In this document: positions 25,401 through 37,400 of the stretch, in pieces
How positions within the stretch are numbered: the first letter of the stretch is position 1
Layout: every line of letters begins with the position of its first letter
NCBI RefSeq assembly: GCF_013373865.1
Contig: NC_050471.1
Span: 24,321,464 to 24,385,463, forward strand
From: Monomorium pharaonis
Taxonomy: Eukaryota > Arthropoda > Insecta > Hymenoptera > Formicidae
Direction of reading: 5' to 3'
DNA length: 64,000 nt
Position numbers and translations under genes: made by a program
Notes under the pieces: generated by a model
What the model saw: the letters and a program-made list of their open reading frames with translations, nothing else
Told to the model about the DNA's origin: nothing
The model's database searches: none

Positions 25401-26618
25401 CCTAACGCGATCTCTAAAGACTCGCTACCAGGCAAAAAACTAAAGAAATGAGGAACAAGCGGCAGCCGTTTGCGAAAGTGTCGTCTCTTTTCGGCGAAGC
25501 ATTACGTGATTTCTCAGGCTATTAACACACAAACAGTTCTCATTTTCTTTTGAAATGCCACTATTCGCGTTAACAACTATAGTTTGTCAAAAGGATATAT
25601 CATTGATATAGAAATCAAAAGAAATTTCCTGGTGGAAACGGAATAAAAATTTCGAAACATTTCATGATAAAGTATGTATATAAATTAATTTCAAAGTCTT
25701 ACTATAAAAAAATTTACGATCAAAGAAAAAAGTAAACAGTTATTTTAAGCATTTGTATAATCCGTTAATATTATAAATAAAAATTTGTAAAGAGAAAATT
25801 GTTTACAAAAAAAAGTTTATTTAAATCGCCTCTTCTTGCATGAAGTAAAATGCTTTTAATTACAAATACGAACTTTAAGGAAAACATTTTTCACGCATGA
25901 AGTTAATGCGAATGAAACAGAAACTCAAAGACTATATTTTGCCGAAAAATTAATTTTGTTGGAAAAAATCCATGTATTAAAAACGCTGCACTTTAAAAAT
26001 ATAAACTCAATTTTTTTTCACTTATTTTGAAATTATCTGTAATCGCGTTTTGCATTAAAGTAATATATTTTTTTAGTAAATTGTTATAGTTGTCTTGAAT
26101 GTTCTATCACTATCGCTAAACGTTCTAGTTGACCGTTCGATAATGGAAACTAGTATATTATCACCTGTAAGAGTCACTGTGTAACACGGAAAACGAGGCT
26201 TCGCATCGCGACGCGCTCGAGCGACGACTGAGAAGATATATCGAAGGCGCAGTTGTTGTCCAGGTTGGCGGCACCGTGTGTCATGTAATAAGGACTGTCT
26301 GCATGCGAACGACACAAGTAACAATGCTATTATCACACGGTGCAATGGCGCAGGACGATGCGAATCCGCGGATATGTGTCACGGAAAGGCTCGTCGCGCA
26401 CCGCGCACCTTGAACCCGTTCGCAACACGCTAAATCTCGCTACTGTCTTCGGCACTCCTTTCGACCACTTTAATTTACACCTCGCGAGAAAAGCGATTTG
26501 AATCTCTCGACGATTCTCAATAGTTTCTGTTTTGGATTACTATTCCGTGTAAATGTGTATCAAATTTGAAAATAACTATGGATATATTAGTTAGCAAAAC
26601 AAAAAGAAATAGATATAT

Positions 26619-26861
26619 AATTATAAATGCACAAAATCAGCACGACACCCGAAAAAATGTGTCGTGCTGGATAGTTATGACAATTCTGGCGACAAATCTC
26701 GGTAGTTCTCGAACAGTCCTCTGCTTTAATTTTATTTTTAAACAGAGTTCTAGCGATTAAAATTGTGCACATAATTTTAAATGTGCGAAATCAGCACGAC
26801 ATTCTAAAAAATGTGTCGTGCTGGATAGTTATGACAATTCTGGCGACAAATCTCAGTAATT
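26619..26861. repeat. Duplicated hairpin unit, two copies 154 bp apart
   Basis: Units at 26619-26707 and 26772-26861 each carry the inverted pair CAGCACGACA ... TGTCGTGCTG followed by an almost identical tail (GGATAGTTATGACAATTCTG, then GCGACAAATCTC). A hairpin plus conserved 3' flank in tandem could be a mobile-element end or a structured transcript; the sequence alone does not decide. Confidence 0.7.
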
Positions 26862-26877
26862 TTTGTATATCTCTACG

Positions 26878-26990
26878 AACTTCTTGGTAAACTTTACCTA
26901 CCAAGTAAGCAGGGGTCTATCTCCATTTCTTTTCTTAAATAAATAAAGACAAATATATATTTATTTGATAGGTAAGTTTACCAAGAAGTT
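26878..26990. mobile_element. Short inverted-repeat element (about 113 bp)
   Basis: The left end AACTTCTTGGTAAACTTTAC is the reverse complement, bar one base, of the right end GTAAGTTTACCAAGAAGTT. Non-coding, MITE-like. Confidence 0.65.
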
Positions 26991-27689
26991 GGAACAACCG
27001 ACCCTGAGTGACTCAGTTTCACTTTCAGATAAAATGGATAGTAGCAATTGTCTGCCGAATTTCCTTTCGCGACCGGTGTCCCCACTCAAATCGTTAATGC
27101 TCGTCTCTTTCCAATAGTTTATTGGTCAAAGGGATATCTCGCGCGACGTAACTGATTCGGGCTGAGTTCGGGAACGTCACCCGAGTGCTCTTGGGCATTC
27201 TATCCTTGTCTCACATTCAACGAATAACAATGATAGAATGATACCCGATAGCAATCACGTGATGTTTTCGAACGCAGCTTCGGTGTCACCAGTAAGTACC
27301 GCGGAAGGGCCAAGACCAATAAGATACCTGCTTTGTTTGGGACGTTGCCTTTTCCCAGGCAGGGAGATGACCCCCTCGAACGGTCTTGGAGAATTTGTAA
27401 GAAAGTATCCCTCTTTTTGTTCTTATGTCAAAACATGCACGCGCATAAATCGTAGTCGTATAAATCTTTTTGACAGCCTCGAGTGTCACCATCTGGGCAA
27501 ATAAAGAGTCGTTCGAAAAACGTCGCTAACCCGGGTACTCAGAATCGACAAGACACGATTGAATTGTTCGAGATTGACTGTTTTCTAAACAGCGTAGCAT
27601 GGAATTTGCGCATATGCGTTTCACTTTAATTTGAACAGTTTCAACAGAATTAACGAAGTAAGCACGGATATTCGAACTTGAATTTTATT

Positions 27690-28830
27690 TATATACTAGT
27701 TATGCTCTGCCACGCGTTGCTGTGGCTCTCTATTCTTATACTATGTTTTTTTCAAATTTTTTTTGCTTTCGTTGTTTAACTTTCAAGAGCCTTGCTTTAC
27801 TGTTGCTCTTTTTATTTTATTTTTGAAAAAGCATTTATCTATCTTTAATAAATCTAATATTTATTTATTCACGTACTTCTAACTTTTTTTTCTAAAAGCT
27901 GCCATGGATTTAGAAATCCATTCAAAAGACTGTTTTAAATAAGTTCCATTTTTTCAATAAAATAACAGCCATCTATATTTTTCTTATTACCTTAATTTAA
28001 ACACAATAGAAACATTCTTCGCCTCTCCCCGTCTCTCCCCGTCTCTCCCCGTCTCTCCCGGTCTCTCCTCGTCTCTCCCCATCTCTACCCGTCTCTCCCC
28101 GTCTCTCCCGGTCTCTCCCGGTCTCTCCCCGTCTCTCCCGGTCTCTCCCCGTTTCTCTCTGTCTCTCCCGGTCTCTCTTCGTCTCTCTCAGTCTCTCCCC
28201 GTCTCTCCCGGTCTCTCCCGGTTTCTCCCCGTCTCTTCCCGTCTCTCCCCGTCTCTCCCGGTCTCTCCCCGTCTCTCTTGGTCTCTCCCCGTCTCTCACA
28301 GTCTCTCCTCGTCTCTCACGGTCTCTCCCCGTTTCTCCCCGTCTCAATGTGTCAAAATTTTAATAATATTAATGAAAAACTATTTTTTACACTTAAATTA
28401 TGGCCATTATTTTTAAAACACCGGTATATCCAAAATCAAACCCCATAAGAATACTCCCGTTTTCGAATGCAACATTGTGTCGAAATTTCAAATCTTGCCA
28501 TTAATTCTAAATTGTCATATACACGTTAAAAGAAACATTCTCAAATTAAAGGCCTGCATTTATGAAACGACCAGTAATAAATCTAATATTCATTTATTCA
28601 CGTACTTCTAATTAAATTCAATATAACGTTGTGGCAAAATTACAAAAAAATATTTAAAAAATATTGTTTAAAATTAAATTATGGCCATCATTTTGGAAAC
28701 ACCAATTATATCCAAAATTAGACCCCATAACAACACTCCCGGTTACGAATGCAACGTTGTTTCAATCGGTGAAAAACTTACGGAGATCTTAGATGAGGAA
28801 CAAACATTTACATTTTTATTTATATAGATG
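27690..28830 (+). repeat. Probable interspersed repeat with internal direct duplications
   Basis: It opens with TATACTAGTTATGCTCTGCC and ends with TTTTTATTTATATAGAT. A segment with ATTATGGCCAT, ATCCAAAAT and AGACCCCATAA-type words occurs twice (about 28374-28492 and 28660-28775), and AATAAATCTAATAT...TTTATTCACGTACTTCTAA also occurs twice (27848 and 28577). A minisatellite lies inside. Class uncertain; the limits are approximate. Confidence 0.45.
28021..28345. repeat. 10-bp minisatellite GTCTCTCCCC, about 32 copies
   Basis: Uninterrupted decamer register with single-base variants (CCCG, CCTC, TTCG at the unit ends). The minus strand is open for 116 codons of RGET/RDGE-type repeats, but only because the repeat lacks stops in that frame. 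Not a gene. Confidence 0.95.
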
Positions 28831-29194
28831 TATATCTAAAAGTGATAATTTTGGACACAGATATGTAAATTAAAATGCAATACGCTTTATAATTAGAAGT
28901 TGATTTATTCACAAATTTCTATAAAGTAAACGATATAAGGTATATAATAGTATAAATAAAATTATAATAGAGATAAAAAATTAAATAAGATTTTGCATAA
29001 AGAAATATGAATAAAATGATTATATAACATATAGTTTAATTTATTTCTTTTATATAATTTTATAACATTTTTTATTTAATCTTTCATTTCTGTCATAATA
29101 TTATTTTTTTTAATTTTTGATAAATAATAGATTAATTAAAAATTAAATAAAATTTATATATAAAATATGAAAATAACACATGTTGTATAATTAC

Positions 29195-29477
29195 ACAGAG
29201 AGAACAACTTTGAATAACTTTTTCTCCATTTGTTTCTTATTTACTTACTTATTTTATTTATTTTATTCAACAACATAATATTATACGGAACATTATTGAT
29301 TGGAAAAAGTATTGTTTCATTGAAAATCAAACCGTATTATTAACAAATAATTAAATAATCGTATATGTTTCTTCAAATAAACAGTTTTGCTCACCTGTTC
29401 CAAAACGTACACTTCTTTGTTTAATAACATTTTATTAACGTTTATTAAATCTAAAGAAATATTTCTCTCGGTGTATG
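29195..29477. mobile_element. Possible decayed relative of family C inverted-repeat element
   Basis: The left end TACACAGAGAGAACAAC and right end ATTTCTCTCGGTGTA are roughly inverted. The right arm contains words found in 23024-23218 (AAATCTAAAGAAAT, AACAGTTTTG). The match is weak and could be partial. Confidence 0.3.
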
Positions 29478-30461
29478 TAATCGTATAATTAATAAAGAAA
29501 ATTATTAATCTAATAACAAAATAGTTGCTTCCTTTATTATGTGCAATTCTTTTTAAATGAAATATATTCCATATAAATAGCGTATAAAAAATATTTATTA
29601 GCATTTACAGTTCATAAATAAATGAATAGAATCTTCGGTACTTCAGATGATCACAAATCACATGTACGATTTTCCTCGAATACAAAAACTTTTTTTTTCG
29701 CATACGCAATAACCATCGGAGGGCGCAATTACGTGACATCTCGTCCTAAATGAGAATTTCCTGACCTTTCGCATCCGCGAATAACAAAATTTTCAAATTT
29801 GTTTTGAAAAGCGTATATAGCTTGCACGTGCATGTCGCCGATGCGCGTGCATGTACATACACACGGGCACATGATGGGCAAAAAATAGTAGCCGATCGTG
29901 GCGATCGTGCGTGTGCCCGAGCGATATCTCTTTTTCTCCCTTTCTCCCTTTCTCCCCCTCCCGCCGCCGCCGACGGCAAGGATGTATCGGCGCCCGGCGG
30001 CAAAATTGACAGACGAAAGTCGAGCCGGTGTCGCCGGTGGCTGTCGCCGTCTGGGAAGAAAGAGGTGCCGCGGGTGGAGGGAATAGGGATTATCCCTTCC
30101 ATGCTAAATCCGCCAATCCTGAATCCTGATACGTCTGAATTTGCATTGTCCTATCGTCGATCTCCGTCGCGCTCCATACCCCGTACCGTACTGTACCGAT
30201 CTCACTCGGTTTCCAGGATTTAGATCAGTCCCGATCGGTCCCTCGTCGCATTCGATTTAGTTTGCGATCATCACGAAATCGGCTCTCCGGCGTCAACGCG
30301 GAGAAATATATATTATGCATATGTGCGTTTATACGTGAGACATTTCACAGGATGTGTGTACACGTATGATATGCATTACATACATTATTTTCTCCACGAT
30401 TGATCGAAATTGAATCAGCTGATATCGATTTGTTGATCGAAAACGCTGCGCGAACGTTATA

Positions 30462-33400
30462 ATGGAAGGTAATAAATCAAAGGAGAATCGCAAGGGGAAT
30501 AATCGGCGAAGAGGCGGCAGGAAGGAGGAGAAGCGCGAACTTCGAAGAACGAAGAACTCGAAGAGTGAGGAAATCGCAAGCCCCTGGCCACCATTTCTGG
30601 ACGCCGACGATATCGAAAGTACTGTGAGCATCGTGGAACAAGAAAAATCCTTGAACCTGGAAAATTTCGACAACGGTAAGTCGAAGATGCTTTTCTTTCA
30701 CTTTATTTTAATAAGCGAGGGAAAGAGGGGTGAAGGAGAGAGAGGAAGAGAACAGACGCGTGCTTTTTTTTTGCACTTTTTATTTGCACGAAATATCTGA
30801 ACGCACGACGCTTCGATGATCGCTATTAGCGTTCGTTAATGAAAGGGATTATTTTCTCGAACGAACTGTGTTTTATATAAATTAATCTACAAGTACCGAT
30901 CTTAAAACTATTGCAATTGTCAAGTGCAAAGTCAAAAAGTAATGAAAAGGATAGAAAAGGTAATGAACTTTTTGATATACTTGTCTTTACATTGTTTTCG
31001 ATTTCTTCTCTTTTACATTGCAAACTGGATCGAATTTATATGTATGTTTTGTAATAGAGATTTTATAAGCAAGTACAAATAGTATACATTAGGTCTCCAC
31101 AGTAGCCCAATATTTATTGTTTGTATTTGTTATTGGATGTAACACCAGCATGTAATACAAGAGAGTTGCTGTTTCTTATGTTGTATACAAGTTGTTTCTT
31201 ATCTAATTAAATCTATAGAGTTATGAAAAACAATTTTGTCATCTTTATCTCTTTTATAACGCTGTTATTAATGATGTATTTTTAAGATATTCAAATTTAC
31301 TTGAAATTTTAATATTAAAGAATATAGAAATTTCTAATTAATATTAAAAAATAACAGTATATTACATAAAAGAAATCTGAATTTATAACAAATTTTTTCA
31401 ACTATAAATTTTGTTTTTAATAAAGTTTATCTCATAAGTGCTATTATATTTTTAACACTTGCGCAGGAAATGAGAAGATTAAGTCATCGCTCATGTGTCC
31501 CAATCTACGTCGGCAACTACAAACACACAAGAATGTCCTTAGGATGTTGCACGAGTATAAGCTGGCCTCCACTCAAATCAATGGGCAGAGGATTCTCAGC
31601 ATCCAGCCGGTCCGTTGGAGCGGGCCAACCCCGGGCATAAATTGTGAGATCTTCGTAGGCCGCATCCCAAAAACGATCTACGAGGATGTCCTGTACCCGC
31701 TGTTCAACACGGTCGGCGAGGTCTTTCAGATTCGGCTAATGGTAGACATGGCGGAGCTCACGCGGGGTTATTGTTTTATTATGTACACAAATCCAGAAGA
31801 CGCGGCTCGCGCTATTGTCCAATTGGACCAGTACGAGATCTCACCTGGTAGGAAAATACGTGTATTAGCGAGTGTGAACAAGTGCAAGCTCTATGTTGGC
31901 CTTCTGCCGCGTCACATTGCGTCAGAAGAAGTCGTCAGGGTAATTCTTTGGTTATTTATTTTCTACATACTCTTATAAATACTCTTATAAAATCCTAAAC
32001 AGATAAATCTGTTATAATTTACATCAATGTCAGAATAGAATTCTGTTTATAATTTTACATGTTGTTTTGATGTCGTGTATATTGTGTATTTTTATTATTT
32101 CAAATGCTTTCTATATTGTGTCCCTGATGAAAGAAATTCTTATAGCTTAGATTTTTGTTTATATCTTAAAATCATGAAGATTTCTGACAAAATATATCTA
32201 CGTACAGAGTAAGAAATCTTAGAAATCTTAAAATATTTTATAATTTACATAATTGTACATGAATATATGAAAAAAGATGTAAACGTTCATAGAATTTCCA
32301 AAATTTGTACAGTAGTTTAATTTTTATTAAAAAATTAAAGAAAATTTGTTTAAAGGTTATAAAATTGTAGAGAAATTCTGAAAAATGCTTAAATTTATAT
32401 TGAAAATTTGAAAAATATATGCAAAAAATTCTAAAAACATTCACAAACAGGATTGATACAATAAAATTATAAATAGAATATTCAATCTAATGTAAATTAT
32501 AGGTAATCTAAAATGATTTAAAAGTAATTGAAGGTCTTTGTGAAACTTGAACATTTTTATTTTTCCAAATTAAGTTGTTAATTAATCCAAATAAGTAAAG
32601 ATTGTTTTGAAAAATGGATTTTATTAACATTTTAATTGCTTTATTGTATACCTTTTTAGCATATTATTATGTAATATCATAATTTCTAAATGAATATACA
32701 TATTTCATGTTTATTCGATATTAATTCTTATCTTAATTCTATCCTAAAAAGTGTTCATTTTTGTCCACATTTAGGTGATTTATGCATCAGCATGGGATAT
32801 TGAGTACGTGTCCATTTATCGATTTCCGAATCACGATGCAGCCTATGCTATAATTTCTTTCAAATCACATCGTAATGCAGCTTTGGCGAGACGAAAATTG
32901 AGACCAGAAAGGCTCTTTAAATGTAATGAAGTACACGTTGAATGGGCACGTGTTGATTGGAATCCTTCTAACGTGGTGAGCAACAAAATTATAATTTTTA
33001 CTTTTATTTTTTCAGAAAACAAAAATAATATTGGATTTCAACAATTGAAGCACTAAATTTTACTTTGTTTTACTCCAATTCCACTTTTTCAATTAGTTTT
33101 TAATTTTATTTAAATTTAAATAAAATATTTTAGTTAAAGTAATTTATTAAAAATTAAACAAATAATATTATTTCTAAAAGTATAATTTAAATTCTTTTAC
33201 ATTTTATTGCTTCAATTTAAGTTGAAAATATGTGTGTGAACGAAGAGAGATATAATAAATTTATAAGATTTTTGAAATTGTACTTTTTCATTAAATTAAA
33301 CGTCATATTGGAATAAACTTATTATTATTTATTTAGTTACAGTATTGGATTAGAAACTATAAATTGCAGTAAAATAAGATTTATTAATTAACACGCAAAA

Positions 33401-33723
33401 ATTAAAAATAATTCTATGAAATACTATAAAATTTCTGTTTTGCTGTAAGTTTTTGTGTTGTACTATTTTGCTGGGCTATTTGGAGAAAAAAATTTATATT
33501 AAAGAAATTATAAAAAATTTCTTACTTAGAAATTGGCATTGTAATATATATTATGTATATACATATACATATTATGTATAATTTTATTGTTGCTTTACTG
33601 CTGCGTTTATTCACGACATTAGATTTATTCTTTTTACTTTTTGAACATCTTATCTTTTTTTCTTTTTCTCTTCAACAGGAAAAGAAAAGGGAAAAAGGTA
33701 AACTGTGCAAGAAGTTCATCTAA
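30462..33723 (+). CDS. RNA-binding protein with two RRMs, A1CF/RBM46-like, short form
   Basis: Four exons in frame: 30462-30675, 31467-31939, 32775-32975 and 33679-33723, giving 310 residues. The N-terminus is Lys/Arg-rich and basic. The NGQR and PGINCEIFVGRIP region is typical of the hnRNP R/Q-A1CF-RBM46 group, where it immediately precedes RRM1. RRM1 shows RNP2 IFVGRI and RNP1 RGYCFIMY; RRM2 shows LYVGLL and a weaker RNP1 (YAIISF), then RRKLRP and VEWARVDW. Family members usually carry a third RRM; here the protein stops soon after RRM2 with a short basic end, so it is a truncated or derived member. Likely nuclear/cytoplasmic mRNA binding. The start codon is the first ATG of the open frame and joins exon 2 in phase 1. 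Confidence 0.85.
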
Positions 33724-33777
33724 GAAGCTTTCTAGAGCTCAAGAATCAAGTCAACACGAAAATTATTTTGTCTTTAT

Positions 33778-34215
33778 TTGATATTCAGTGAGAGACAGAT
33801 AAAAGTCTCCTGTGTCAAATTGTGTCACTTATACTGGAAAGTTTCTAAGGAGAAGCTTTTCAGAAAAAGACAAATTGACATAGAAATTCTTCGTTTGACA
33901 TTCAATGAGAGACAAAAAGACAAAATTCTTCTGTGTGGATTTGTGTTATTTTCAAAGAACAAGTTGTTTAGCAAGTGACATGAATCGACATAGAAGTCAT
34001 TTTTGCCTCAGTTTCCGAGTATGAAACAAAGACTGAGTGATATTAAATGTTGATTTATGTCACTTGCTGAAAAGCTCCCATGTTCTTAACAATAATAGTA
34101 AATTACAATAATACTAAGCTCTTATATTCTTCGTGGAAATAAGTAACACAATTTCACACAGAAGACATTCTTTGTCTCTCACTGAACATCAAACGAAGAC
34201 TGAACGATTTTCTAG
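33778..34215. mobile_element. Fold-back element between the RRM gene and AdSL
   Basis: The left arm (about 33880-33990) contains TCTTCGTTTGACATTCAATG, TTCTGTGTG and GCAAGTGACATGAATCGACA. The right arm (about 34050-34205) contains the complements. A third copy of the arm motif (ATTCAGTGAGAGACAGATAA) lies in direct orientation at 33782. It ends about 265 bp before the AdSL start codon and begins 55 bp after the RRM gene stop, so it may lie in the 3' UTR or promoter. Confidence 0.65.
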
Positions 34216-34479
34216 TTGAAAGCTCCCCATGTTTAACAGTTTATTCGTCTGGTATTCATTCGTCGCCATGTTTGCTCACTTGCTCGTAGCATTAGCAGAG
34301 TTGAGCAGCGTTTGAAATAGAGATTCAGGTTTTTTCCGAGGCGAGGCGCTCGTGGTCTTGATCACGCGGTTCTCGATAGGGCGTCGGGCGACCGGGTATC
34401 AGCTGATTGCATGTAGTTTCGTTTAAGCGGTCGCGTCGGACGGTTCCTTTCGCTTTAAATTTTCTATTCTCGATTAGCA

Positions 34480-37400
34480 ATGAGTGTCTCGAAAGTGCCA
34501 AGCAACGATTATTGCGATTACCGTTCTCCTCTGTCGACCCGGTATGCCTCGAAGGAGATGCGCTACAATTTCAGCGACCAGAATAAGTTCAGCACATGGC
34601 GCAAGCTCTGGATTTACCTGGCCAAGGCCGAAATGGTATGTGCTTTCGAACGATAAGGGCCTGAACACAATAACAGGCAATAGAAATAATGAAAGAGAGA
34701 AAGGATCTTCTCTTTTTCTTTATTTCCTGTTTCTATTCTGTTGCCTGGCATTGTGTGATGACCTTAAGAGCAAACGGAGTGTGCTAGTCACTACACAGTC
34801 AGTCATATATTGTTGACAGTACATTCGCGAATGAACTTTTCTTAACTTTTCATCGCATGCGTCGTGAAGAATACAACATCGAAGTAACTTTTAATAATTT
34901 GCATTTCACACACGTTATGATTATATTGATCAGTTTTGACAAGGAGTTGCCCTCTAACCAAATAAGTATAAGAAATATATATATGGCGCAATATTTTTTA
35001 TAGTAAAAAATTTATAGTAAAAAAATGAGGCATGTATTGGAATCTTAACAGTTATGTTATGCGTTGGAATTCAGCCTTATTAAATCATTGTCAAGCCTTT
35101 GTGCTCACTGAGGGTGAATTTTCATCCAAGTGCTAATTCAAGTTTAGTACAGTTTTTGATATTCAAATTTTTATAGTTTAAAGTAATTTTAAATAAGATT
35201 ATTTTTACATTAAAATAATGCCAGTTCAGTTATTCGAACACCCATAGAGAATTTAAAATCTAAGAGTTTAAAAAATCTTTTAGAAAGAATTTTTATAATT
35301 ATGTGAATTTTTACTCGAAGTGTTATTTGAGTTTTACACTATTACATCAGAAAAGTGTGAATAGTATTTTAGAATGATTAAATGATGGAATTTATATTTA
35401 ATTGAGCAATGAATTGAAATTAGATATGTTAGGTTACATTTTATGAAAGAAAAATGTAGTTTAGGGATTGCATTTGAAACTCCTATAACTTTTATGAATA
35501 AGAGATTTGCGCGAGAGTATTTCTGGGTGGAAAAGTTTCGATTGTGAACGATAAACAAGTGTACAGCAATAAGTTCTACGAAGATTGTGAAACTATTTTT
35601 AACACGCATTACTTATGTTGCCACACATCTTATCGATTGACGTGCAATGTGTAACATTTCAAAAACATGATTATCTTGTTGTTATCCACAAAGGTTATTT
35701 GAGATATCTTTACAGGGTTGGAAAATTACTTTTTAAAACTAACTCCTTAGTTTTAATAATATAAAACTTCTGGAATTATGTGTATTAGTATCACTTTATG
35801 TGGTCTTACTTTTTACGAATATACCAATTAAATTGATAATTACAAGTTTAGAGAGCAGATGGAGTTATATTAAACCTCAATTCCTTTAAAAGATGTAGCC
35901 TCTGTGCATGAATAATATTTAAAAAATATTTGATAAACGTTAATGTAATAAACCCTATAATAATCGTAAATGATTTTTTAACCATAGTTGACTTGAAAGG
36001 CTTAACGATATACTTAATTTTGATTGTAATAAAATTTTTCCAAAACGTTAAATATTATTATAATATGTCAAAATAGTTCTTTTGCAAAATTTGGCTGCAA
36101 AATTATAATACATAGTACAATAAATGGAATTGTATTCAGTATTTAAAAAATTGAAACGAGAAATAATTTTTTTTATTCATCTTGTGCTTGAAAAAAAATT
36201 TATTATACGTTGAATAGTATTCAAGCAACGTTCCAATATGACGTTATTTTACAATTATTGCAAAATATTTTTTAATGAGAAAGACATAAAAATATTTTAC
36301 AGACAATTCTCACGACACTTGATCTCTCTTCGTGTTATTCTGATGATATACTATTTTACATTACGCCTGGATTGTACCGATAGTAGCTATCAATTAAAGA
36401 TTTGTACTTTTCTTTGTATTGTGCTTATTTCTGTTATTCTGAAATTGTTAAAAAGAGGAAGAAAAAGGATAAATCTAGTCTTCCAAACGTCTATAGAAAA
36501 TTCAGAAAATTCTCCTTAGGATATTTTTCTATTATTTTGGAATCAATTCTCAAAAGTCGATCACACAACGAATCGGTGTAATCAGGCCTATGCTGCCAAT
36601 ATGTACGACATCTAATTTTCTCTTCGCATATTCGCGTCGTCAGTACGAAGATCGTGGTACGGTCGACGACAAAGGTGACGTACAGATCACTCGAAGGTAT
36701 CTGCAGCCCAAGAAGACCTCGTCCACGACTACTACCACCACCTCCAATACCTCCATCACCATGCCAGAATCGCCGATCGCACCAAACGATTCTAAGGATG
36801 ACCGGAAGCAAATCCCACCGATTTGCCCGCCGAATGGTGGCAAATCCTCCGATAACGGTCAGGTCAACGATCCATCACCACCGGTCGTCAAATCCTCCAG
36901 TCGTAGCCGCAACGCCACTCGTTATTCCACCATGCTGGCCATGTCGGCCATGGACGAGGTTCTGTTCGTGGATGGTAGCGAGTTCACGAAACCACCACCA
37001 CCACTGCTTCCGCAGGTGGTGCTCACAGACATTAACGACAACGTGCAGCCGCTGCACGACGGGCATTGCCACTTCCGGGACAAGATGCAGCCGAAGAAAG
37101 AAGGCGCGGACGTTTTTCCCAACTTCGACATGTGGAACTCCAATCTGATGCCCGCGCTACCTCAGTCGCCCCCTAAGGATTCCGACAGCCGACGAGTGAC
37201 GAGGTACGAGCCGCTGGATAAACTGCCGAAGAAATCGCTGCGCGAACGCTGGGAGACGGGAGCCGAGTGTCGACCGTCGCGGCTATCCACGTTTGTCAAT
37301 GGATACGCTAGCGGCAACAATGTCGCGAGTCTTCATCCTGCAAATTGTAGTTTCTCCGCCAGAAAGACCGTCAATCAGAGTCGACCGATCGCCGCCGTCC

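Larger units (their letters stand above)
25401..30461. other. Intergenic region between the minus-strand membrane protein gene and the RRM gene
   Basis: No gene is supported. GC-rich parts at about 26070-26520 and 29800-30400 sit just upstream of the two divergent genes and are plausible promoter/5' UTR regions. The rest is AT-rich and holds several repeats listed separately. Confidence 0.45.

Noticed and set aside
27997..28347. 116-codon minus-strand open frame rich in Arg, Gly, Glu and Thr
   Set aside because: It is only the translation of a 10-bp minisatellite with no stop in one frame.
36238..36519. 93-codon plus-strand frame with hydrophobic stretches
   Set aside because: AT-rich DNA, no splice context and no domain; likely chance.
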